From: Planctomycetota bacterium
Lineage (GTDB): Bacteria > Planctomycetota > UBA1135 > UBA2386
Direction: 5' to 3'
Length of the DNA stretch: 7,729 nucleotides
NCBI GenBank assembly: GCA_016793305.1
Contig: JAEUHU010000417.1
Coordinates: 1 to 7,729 of the forward strand
The notes below the pieces were generated by a model. It did not search any database and was not told the origin of the DNA. It saw only the letters and a list, made by a program, of their open reading frames with translations. Shown here in pieces: positions 1-5,021 of the stretch (its first letter is position 1; each line of letters begins with the position of its first letter). A program made the position numbers and the translations under genes.

Positions 1-1140
1 CACTTCGACACGCTGCTCGGCCACGTCGAGGGCGGCAAGCCGGTCGTCTGCGAGTTCGACATCCCGAACGAGTTCCGCGCCGGTCCGATCACGCTGCACA
101 ACGTGATCGCGACGCTGCGCGGCACCGAGAAGCCCGACGAGGTGGTGATCGTCTCGGCGCACCTCGACAGCTGGCACCAGGTGCAGGGCACGACCGACAA
201 CGGCACCGGTACCGCGACCACGATCGAAGCGGCCCGCATCCTCAGCAAGGTCTCCGTGAAGCCCAAGCGCACGATCCGCTTCTGCCTGTGGGGCGGCGAA
301 GAACAGGGTCTGCTCGGCAGTCGTGCCTACGTGCAGAAGCACCGCACCGACATGGCCAAGGTCTCGGCGGTGTTCAACCACGACACCGGCACCAACTGGG
401 CGCAGAGTCTCGCCGTCACCGAGCGCATGCATGCGCAGCTCGAGCCGGTGTTCGCCGAGGTGCTGCGGCTGCTGCGGGCGCCCGACGCCGGCTGGGACAA
501 GCCGGTGTTCGAGCTGCGCAAGGTCGAACGCGTCTCCGGCGGCGGCGGCAGCGACCACGCGTCGTTCATCGCCGCCGGCGTGCCCGGCCTCGACTGGGGT
601 CTCAAGGGGCGCAGCAACTACTTCCAGCACACCTGGCACACCCAGTGGGACACCATCGACGTGGCGATCGAGGAGTACCAGCGCCACACCGCGACCGTGG
701 TCGCACTCGCGGCGCTGGGCACCGCCAACCTGCCGGAGTTGCTCGACCGCACCGGCGTCGGGGCCACCGGCGGCAACCAATCGGCCGCGTTCGCGGCGGG
801 TTGGTTCGAAGCCGAACTGGACGGCTTGACGTTCACCAGCGTCAAGGAAGGTGGGCGCGCCGCTTTGATGGGCGTCAAGAAGGGCGACGTGCTGATCAAG
901 GTCGCCGGCGAAGAGATCGAGCGGGCGCGCCAGGTGTTCCAGATCGCGCGCGAGGTCGAAGGCGACGAGGTCACGTTCACGTTCAAGCGCGGCGAGACCA
1001 CGTTCGACGCCAAGACCAAGAAGGGCGAGCTGCCGTCGCGGGGTGCGCGGCCGGGTGGCGCCAGTGGTCCCGGCGACACCGTGCCGCCTTCGGGTGGGGC
1101 GCCGCAGCCGTCGAGCGGCAGCGGGACGGGCGGACGCTGA
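1..1140 (+). CDS. M28-family zinc metallopeptidase with C-terminal PDZ domain (5' partial)
   Basis: The frame is open from base 1, so the N-terminus lies outside the window; 379 residues are visible before the TGA. The M28 (aminopeptidase/carboxypeptidase Q-like) di-zinc pattern is intact, numbering from the first visible codon: H54 in SAHLDSW, D66 in TTDNGTG, the E100-E101 pair in WGGEEQG (catalytic base plus ligand), D128 in NHDTGT, and H213 in WHTQWDTID. A glycine-rich loop GGGGSDH precedes the last ligand. Residues about 272-341 read as a PDZ domain (GRAALMGVKKGDVLIKVAGE), and residues 342-379 are a Gly/Pro/Ser-rich tail of low complexity. Enzymes of this family remove amino acids or dipeptides from peptides and are usually exported; a signal peptide or PA domain would be upstream and cannot be seen. 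PDZ fusions may regulate access or bind substrate C-termini, which is inference here. Family assignment is strong; substrate is unknown. Confidence 0.93.
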   Translation, partial: HFDTLLGHVEGGKPVVCEFDIPNEFRAGPITLHNVIATLRGTEKPDEVVIVSAHLDSWHQVQGTTDNGTGTATTIEAARILSKVSVKPKRTIRFCLWGGEEQGLLGSRAYVQKHRTDMAKVSAVFNHDTGTNWAQSLAVTERMHAQLEPVFAEVLRLLRAPDAGWDKPVFELRKVERVSGGGGSDHASFIAAGVPGLDWGLKGRSNYFQHTWHTQWDTIDVAIEEYQRHTATVVALAALGTANLPELLDRTGVGATGGNQSAAFAAGWFEAELDGLTFTSVKEGGRAALMGVKKGDVLIKVAGEEIERARQVFQIAREVEGDEVTFTFKRGETTFDAKTKKGELPSRGARPGGASGPGDTVPPSGGAPQPSSGSGTGGR

Positions 1141-1401
1141 GCCGACGGAGCCAGGTTCGCGGGGCGTCGCACCCGGGCGGCCTCGCCCACCCGGGAACTT
1201 GCGGTAGCCCCGTTGGCCGTCGCGGGATATAGAGGAAGCAGCGCCGCCGGCGATCGGCCGCGATGCGCCGGTGCCACCGGCCGAAGCTGGTGGCGCGCAC
1301 CTCGGGCCGGGCTCGCACGACGATCCTGGCCGCATCTCTCGACAAGTGGGCCACCCGGCCGCGCCGAAACACGGCTGCGGCTCCCGTGCGCCGCGACCGC
1401 G
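1141..1401 (+). other. Intergenic region carrying the presumed leader of the ATPase/coiled-coil/actin block
   Basis: No convincing gene lies in these 261 bases. The frame of the downstream ATPase is open back to a TTG at 1213, but that extension is Arg/Trp/Pro-rich and unlike any P-loop ATPase N-terminus, and it holds no ATG or GTG. The only A/T-leaning patch is at 1226-1238, containing TATAGA (1228-1233). It resembles a -10 element but has no good -35 at 16-18 bases. The promoter of the three-gene block is expected in this gap but cannot be placed with confidence. Confidence 0.4.
1172..1195 (+). terminator. GC-rich hairpin after the M28 peptidase gene, possible terminator
   Basis: GGGCG (1175-1179) can pair with CGCCC (1184-1188) around a four-base loop, and the flanking CCC and GGG (1172-1174, 1193-1195) could extend it. 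It begins 32 bases after the peptidase stop. There is no T-run beyond the short AACTT that follows, so it is only a weak intrinsic-terminator candidate. Confidence 0.25.
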
Positions 1402-2169
1402 ATGTTCCGCCGCAAGCCGACCGACCCGAACCCGTTGCCGCCGAACCCGGACGACGTCCTGGTGGTCGTCGACCGCGCCGTCAATCCGTACCTGGTGCTG
1501 TTCCACGAGCCGGCCAGCTACCGAGCCGAGCAGGTGCGCGCGCTGCGCAACCGGCTGGTGGCGATGAACCCCGACGGCGAGCCGAAGGCCCTGGTGGTCA
1601 CGTCGGCGGTGCGCGAGGAAGGCAAGACCATCGCGGCGTTGAACCTGGCGATGGCGTTCGCCGAGATGGAGCGGCAGGAGGTCGTGATCGTCGACGCCGA
1701 CCTGCGGCGGCCGAGCTGCGAGCGCTACCTGAACCTCAACGCCGAGGCCGGCGTCGCCGACGTGCTGCTCGGGCGTGTGCCGGTCGAACGGGTGCTGCGG
1801 CCGGCTGGTTACCGCAACCTGATGCTGCTCGGGGCCGGGACCCGCGTGAGCAACCCGGCCGAGGTGCTCGGCAGCTCGCGCCTCGACGACTTGCTGAACC
1901 ACCTGAAGGAACGCTTCCAGTACATCGTCATCGACTCGCCGCCCGTGCTGGCCGCGACCGATGCCGGCGTGCTGGCCGGCCGCGCCGACGGCACGCTGGT
2001 GACGGTGCGCCTCGAGCGCTCGCTCAAGAACCAGACCCGCGAAGCGGTGCGGGTGCTGCAGGACATGGGCGGCAACGTGCTCGGCACCTTCGTCGCCGAA
2101 CTGCGTGGCCGCGATCCCGACAGCGACCAGCGGCTGGCCTACGACTCCGAGCCCGGCGAGGAAGGCTGA
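1402..2169 (+). CDS. CpsD/CapB-like (BY-kinase family) P-loop ATPase
   Basis: A 255-residue cytoplasmic protein of the MinD/ParA-related bacterial tyrosine kinase fold. Visible motifs: Walker A at 67-76 (TSAVREEGKT, fitting [AG]xxxxGK[ST] as A69-G74-K75-T76), the BY-kinase Walker A' at 94-104 (VVIVDADLRRP), and Walker B at 174-181 (YIVIDSPP). The segment at 38-52 (ASYRAEQVRALRNRL) matches the helix preceding the P-loop in stand-alone CpsD-type kinases. Two things are odd. The usual PGEGK loop is REEGK. The C-terminus lacks a tyrosine cluster: only one Tyr lies in the last stretch (AYDSEPGEEG). It also has no ParA signature lysine. No Wzz/CpsC-type membrane partner is visible nearby. ATG 1402 is chosen because homology begins just after it; no Shine-Dalgarno precedes it. 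Its stop is 2 bases before the next gene. It could be a tyrosine kinase of exopolysaccharide control or a repurposed regulatory or positioning ATPase. Confidence 0.88.
   Translation: MFRRKPTDPNPLPPNPDDVLVVVDRAVNPYLVLFHEPASYRAEQVRALRNRLVAMNPDGEPKALVVTSAVREEGKTIAALNLAMAFAEMERQEVVIVDADLRRPSCERYLNLNAEAGVADVLLGRVPVERVLRPAGYRNLMLLGAGTRVSNPAEVLGSSRLDDLLNHLKERFQYIVIDSPPVLAATDAGVLAGRADGTLVTVRLERSLKNQTREAVRVLQDMGGNVLGTFVAELRGRDPDSDQRLAYDSEPGEEG
2158..2165 (+). promoter_or_regulatory. Ribosome-binding site for the coiled-coil gene
   Basis: GAGGAAGG lies inside the last codons of the upstream ATPase gene, six bases before the GTG at 2172. It fixes the GTG start and indicates coupled translation of the two genes. 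Confidence 0.7.
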
Positions 2170-2171
2170 TC

Positions 2172-2963
2172 GTGGGCTTCAAGGAGACGCTGAAGGACGC
2201 GGTTCGGCAGATGTCGTTCCGCACCTCGCTGGACAGCCTGAAGAAGAAGGGCGTGCAGCAGGTCTCGGTGCTCGGCATCGACCGCATCATCGCGCTGATC
2301 GAGGCCGCGGTGCATCGCAGCCTGAAGTCGCGGCTGGTCGGGGTCGAGCGCGAGGCCGTGGCCGACGCGACCAAGGCCGAGTTCCTCCGGCTGCTGCGCA
2401 GCAACGAGGACCTGCAGCGCGAGAAGTCGGAGATCGAGCAGCAGCGCGAGCGCGCCGAGGAGGAAGTCGACCAGCTGCGCCGCGAGATCACCCAGCAGAG
2501 CCAGGCGCTGCAGCTGAAGCTCGAACAGGACGCGCTCGAGCTGGCGACCCGCTACGACGGGGAGAACGCCGCGATCGCCCGCAAGGTCGCCGAGGTCGTG
2601 CAGTCGTTCGCGACCACGCCGGGCATCGCGGTGTCGGCGGTCGAACAGCGGCTGATGGAGCTGGTGATGAACGTCGTCACCGGCGAGCGGCAGGCGGCCG
2701 ACGAGGCCCGCAAGGCCCTGCGCGACCGCGAGGTCGACAACCTGCAGCGCCGCATCAAGAAGCTCAACGACTCGCTGGCGCAGACCGAGCAGCGGCTGCA
2801 GCAGGTCGCCGCGATGAAGTCGCTCGACGGCGGCATCTCGTCGGTCTACCGCGAGGTCCAGGGGCTCGACCTCAGCGACCAGCAGGCCGGCAAGAAGAAG
2901 GAACTGATGGCGGAGATCTTCAAGGCGAACCTGAAGCTGCAGAAGAAGCCGGGTGGCGCCTGA
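2172..2963 (+). CDS. Unrecognised soluble coiled-coil protein between the ATPase and the MamK-like actin
   Basis: A 263-residue protein I do not recognise. The GTG start is supported by a strong Shine-Dalgarno and by its position 2 bases after the upstream stop; the frame upstream of it is an arginine-rich shadow. No signal peptide or membrane segment is visible. Residues 1-60 are helical and basic/amphipathic (for example SLDSLKKKGVQQV, then IDRIIALIEAAVHRSLKSRL). Residues about 78-125 form a heptad-rich, charged coiled coil, rich in Glu, Gln and Arg. Residues 126-170 look like a small globular or hinge part containing FATTPGIAVSAVEQRLMELV. A second coiled coil runs about 171-215, and the C-terminus is lysine-rich (GKKKELMAEIFKANLKLQKK). 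Lying between two ATPases in a tight array, it may be a linker, adaptor or membrane-associated scaffold for the actin filament. That is inference from position and architecture. Confidence 0.85.
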   Translation: MGFKETLKDAVRQMSFRTSLDSLKKKGVQQVSVLGIDRIIALIEAAVHRSLKSRLVGVEREAVADATKAEFLRLLRSNEDLQREKSEIEQQRERAEEEVDQLRREITQQSQALQLKLEQDALELATRYDGENAAIARKVAEVVQSFATTPGIAVSAVEQRLMELVMNVVTGERQAADEARKALRDREVDNLQRRIKKLNDSLAQTEQRLQQVAAMKSLDGGISSVYREVQGLDLSDQQAGKKKELMAEIFKANLKLQKKPGGA

Positions 2964-2991
2964 CCAGCATTCACCAAGCGAAAGGACCGAC

Positions 2992-2996
2992 AGGAA
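2992..2996 (+). promoter_or_regulatory. Ribosome-binding site for the MamK-like actin gene
   Basis: AGGAA ends seven bases before ATG 3004, in a 40-base gap after the coiled-coil gene. It selects ATG 3004 over in-frame upstream starts inside the preceding gene. Confidence 0.6.
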
Positions 2997-3003
2997 ACGA
3001 ACG

Positions 3004-4077
3004 ATGAGCGATGGAAATCAGCCAGGCGGCGAACCCAAGAAGGACCATGGCGTGCTGTACATCGGCATGGACCTCGGTACGTCGCGGACTTCGATCTCGG
3101 CCAGCAACGGCGTGCGCGAGACCGTCTACTCGATGGTCGGCTACCCGAAGGACGTCGTCAGCCAGAAGCTGCTGAAGAAGGACGTGCTGTTCGGCAAGGA
3201 GGCGCTCGAGAAGCGCCTGTCGCTGAAGCTCTACAAGCCGCTCGAGAAGGGCGTGCTCAAGTACACCGGCGACGCCGCGAAGGACGCCGAGGCGAAGGCC
3301 AACCTGAAGGCGGCGCAGGACCTGATCGGCGAAGCGATCCGCCTGGCCAAGCCGCGCAAGGACGAGCTGATCTACTGCGTGATCGGCGCGCCCGCCGAGG
3401 CGTCGGTGAAGAATCGCGAGGCGATCATCGAAGCGGCTCGGGCGCACGTCGACTCGGTGATGCTGTGCAGCGAGCCGTTCTCGGTCGCCTACGGCCTCGA
3501 CTGGCTCGAGGACGTGCTGGTGATCGACATCGGGGCCGGCACGACCGACCTCTGCCGCATGCACGGCACGATGCCGGAGGAAGCCGACCAGGTGATGTTC
3601 GACATCGCCGGCGACGCGGTCGACGCCGAGCTGAGCAAGCGCATCACCGAGACCTGCCCGGGGGCCCAGTTCACCATCCACATGGTGAAGGACATCAAGG
3701 AGCGCTACGGCTACGTCGGCGACCCTTCGGAGCGCTGCATGGTCGACCTGCCGGTCGACGGCAAGCCGACGCCGTTCGACCTGACCGAGCAGATCAAGGG
3801 TGCCTGCTCGATCCTGATCGACCCGATCGTGCGCGGCATCCACAAGCTGATCGCGTCGTTCGATCCGGAGTTCCAGACCCGGCTGAAGAACCGCGTGCTG
3901 CTCGCCGGTGGTGGCTCGATGATCAAGGGCCTCGACACCGCGGTGGAGCGGGCGATGAAGGAGCGGCTCGGCGGCGGCAAGGTGATCCGGATCGAGGAGC
4001 CGATCTACGGCGGCGCGAACGGAGCGCTGAAGATCGCGCACGACATGCCGGCGGACTTCTGGGAACAGCTGAGCTAG
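3004..4077 (+). CDS. MamK-like actin-family filament ATPase
   Basis: A 357-residue bacterial actin (ASKHA fold). Phosphate-1 loop at 20-29 (IGMDLGTSRT), phosphate-2 loop at 173-184 (VIDIGAGTTDLC), and adenosine motif at 298-306 (VLLAGGGSM). It resembles the magnetosome filament protein MamK more than MreB, ParM or FtsA. It shares VGYPKDV (45-51), SEPFSVAYGLD (156-166) and a C-terminus of the LPPxxWxQL type, here MPADFWEQLS, and its length is close to MamK's roughly 350-360 residues. E157 and D175 sit where MamK has the glutamate and aspartate needed for ATP hydrolysis (E143 and D161 in Magnetospirillum numbering, from memory), so an active ATPase is expected. A short disordered N-terminus (1-15) precedes the fold. 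MamK filaments align magnetosomes in the cytoplasm, but no mam gene is visible here, so the cargo is unknown. It is the last gene of the tight plus-strand block, 40 bases after the coiled-coil gene. Fold assignment is firm; closeness to MamK is from recall, without alignment. Confidence 0.92.
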   Translation: MSDGNQPGGEPKKDHGVLYIGMDLGTSRTSISASNGVRETVYSMVGYPKDVVSQKLLKKDVLFGKEALEKRLSLKLYKPLEKGVLKYTGDAAKDAEAKANLKAAQDLIGEAIRLAKPRKDELIYCVIGAPAEASVKNREAIIEAARAHVDSVMLCSEPFSVAYGLDWLEDVLVIDIGAGTTDLCRMHGTMPEEADQVMFDIAGDAVDAELSKRITETCPGAQFTIHMVKDIKERYGYVGDPSERCMVDLPVDGKPTPFDLTEQIKGACSILIDPIVRGIHKLIASFDPEFQTRLKNRVLLAGGGSMIKGLDTAVERAMKERLGGGKVIRIEEPIYGGANGALKIAHDMPADFWEQLS

Positions 4078-4104
4078 GGCCGGCACGCATCAGGCCTCGG
4101 ACCG

Positions 4105-4128
4105 CGCTGCCGTCCGCCACGGGCAGCG
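4105..4128. terminator. Hairpin between the convergent actin and HAD genes, possible two-way terminator
   Basis: CGCTGCC (4105-4111) pairs perfectly with GGCAGCG (4122-4128) around a ten-base loop. It lies in the 88-base gap between the two stop codons. There is no T-run on either side, so an intrinsic terminator is possible but not secure. Confidence 0.35.
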
Positions 4129-4165
4129 GCATCGCCACCCAGGACGCAGCGCGAAGGCCTCGGTC

Positions 4166-4891
4166 TCAGCGAATGCCGTAGTGATCCTGCAGGATCCGCC
4201 GCAACTCGTGGAAGTCGCGGATCTCGTGCTTGGGCTGCGTGGCGCCCTGTTCGGTGGCGTGGCGGCCGCTGCGGCGGATGCGGACCGTCGACCAGCCTTC
4301 GCGGTTGCAGGGGTCGATGTCGTGCGTCGGGTTGTCGCCGACGTACAGGCAGCGTTGGGGAGACAAGGCCAGGTTCTGCAGTACGCGGCGGTACAGCTTC
4401 GGGTTCGGCTTGCTGAAGCCGACCTGGTCGGTGAAGAACAGCGCCTTCGGGGTCAGGAACGGCAGGATGCCCAGGCGCACCAGCTTCTCGGCCTGCTTGA
4501 TGGTGATGCCGGCCGAGACGATGCCGCGCACCAGCGGGGTCGAGGCCAGCCACTGCAGGACCTCGTAGACGTCCTCGGGTGGCTTCAGTTCGTGGGTCTT
4601 GGTCGCGTGGTAGGCGACCACGCCGGCGGCGACGATCACGGCCCGGTTGCGGTCGCGGTGCGAGTCGGGGCCGAGCCGGTCCAGGACCTTGTCGAAGTGG
4701 CTGCCGTAGTTGCTCGAGAACTCGGTGATGACCTCTTCGAGTTCGCGCATCGCCTCGCCGGCGTCGGCGCGCAGGCCAGCTCCGAGCATGGCGTCGATCG
4801 CGGCCCGGCGGGCCTTGCCGGCGAACTCGGTGGTCGAGAACAGCGTGTCGTCGATGTCGAAGAAGATCGCGTCGAGGGACTGCTGCGCCAT
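4166..4891 (-). CDS. HAD-superfamily hydrolase, TIGR02253-like
   Basis: A 241-residue cytoplasmic Mg-dependent haloacid-dehalogenase-type phosphatase. Motif I is FFDIDDTL, with nucleophile D12 and acid/base D14. Motif II is S126 in IVSAG, motif III is K161 in GFSKPNPK, and motif IV is VGDNPTHD, with D186 and D191. The alpha-helical cap between motifs I and II carries SSNYGSHFD (59-66) and VVAYHATK (91-98), and GITIKQAEKLVRLGI (128-142) follows motif II. As I recall, these are hallmarks of the TIGR02253 subgroup, whose substrate is not established. ATG 4891 is chosen because motif I begins about ten residues in, as usual. A longer reading to 4987 would run through the palindrome at 4951-4976 and adds Arg-rich sequence with no homology. 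No clear Shine-Dalgarno is seen. It is transcribed towards the actin gene and lies 130 bases downstream of the secretin gene on the same strand. Confidence 0.9.
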   Translation of the reverse strand: MAQQSLDAIFFDIDDTLFSTTEFAGKARRAAIDAMLGAGLRADAGEAMRELEEVITEFSSNYGSHFDKVLDRLGPDSHRDRNRAVIVAAGVVAYHATKTHELKPPEDVYEVLQWLASTPLVRGIVSAGITIKQAEKLVRLGILPFLTPKALFFTDQVGFSKPNPKLYRRVLQNLALSPQRCLYVGDNPTHDIDPCNREGWSTVRIRRSGRHATEQGATQPKHEIRDFHELRRILQDHYGIR

Positions 4892-4950
4892 GGCGCGCTG
4901 TTTTCGGCGCTTTCGGCCGCGGGGGCAAGCGGCTCGCCACCTGGAAACAC

Positions 4951-4976
4951 CGAGGGCCGCCCATGGGCGGCCCTCG
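4951..4976 (-). terminator. 26-base perfect palindrome, likely terminator of the secretin gene
   Basis: CGAGGGCCGCCCA is followed immediately by its exact reverse complement. This gives an 11-base-pair G/C-rich stem with a CATG loop. It starts 45 bases past the secretin stop codon on the minus strand and is followed in that direction by TCC-poor sequence GTGTTTCC, which holds only a short T-run. It lies 60 bases upstream of the HAD start, so it would separate, or attenuate between, the two minus-strand genes. Confidence 0.6.
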
Positions 4977-5021
4977 AGTCCATGCACAGCCGCGGTGCGG
5001 CGCGCTTCTGCACCGACCGGA

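Noticed and set aside
288..1232. A 314-codon open frame overlapping the M28 peptidase gene in another plus frame.
   Set aside because: It is an Arg/Gly/His-rich shadow; the peptidase frame carries intact zinc-binding motifs.
1199..1233. Possible promoter with TTGCGG (1199-1204) or TTGGCC (1213-1218) and TATAGA (1228-1233).
   Set aside because: Spacers of 23 and 9 bases are both far from 17, so only the -10-like hexamer remains, which alone is not enough.
618..1484. A 288-codon minus-strand frame spanning the peptidase tail and the gap before the ATPase gene.
   Set aside because: No domain-like sequence is visible; it is Ser/Arg/Pro-skewed antisense reading that overlaps two supported genes.
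1402..2169. Assignment of the P-loop ATPase as a ParA/MipZ partitioning protein.
   Set aside because: It lacks the ParA signature lysine in Walker A and has the VDADLRRP Walker A' typical of BY-kinases; no parB or parS-like feature is nearby.
1263..2171. In-frame upstream extension of the coiled-coil protein from an ATG at 1263.
   Set aside because: This part is extremely arginine-rich and overlaps the ATPase gene in another frame. The GTG at 2172 has a good ribosome-binding site and begins the plausible protein.
2971..4086. A 371-codon open frame on the minus strand opposite the actin gene.
   Set aside because: It mirrors the actin gene almost end to end. Its product is Arg/Leu/His/Val-skewed low-quality sequence, as expected for an antisense frame in GC-rich DNA, and the plus-strand product has clear actin motifs.
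4092..4163. Nine-base direct repeat AGGCCTCGG at 4092-4100 and 4155-4163, considered as an insertion or attachment scar.
   Set aside because: It is too short and too GC-typical, with no integrase, transposase or terminal inverted repeat between or around the copies.
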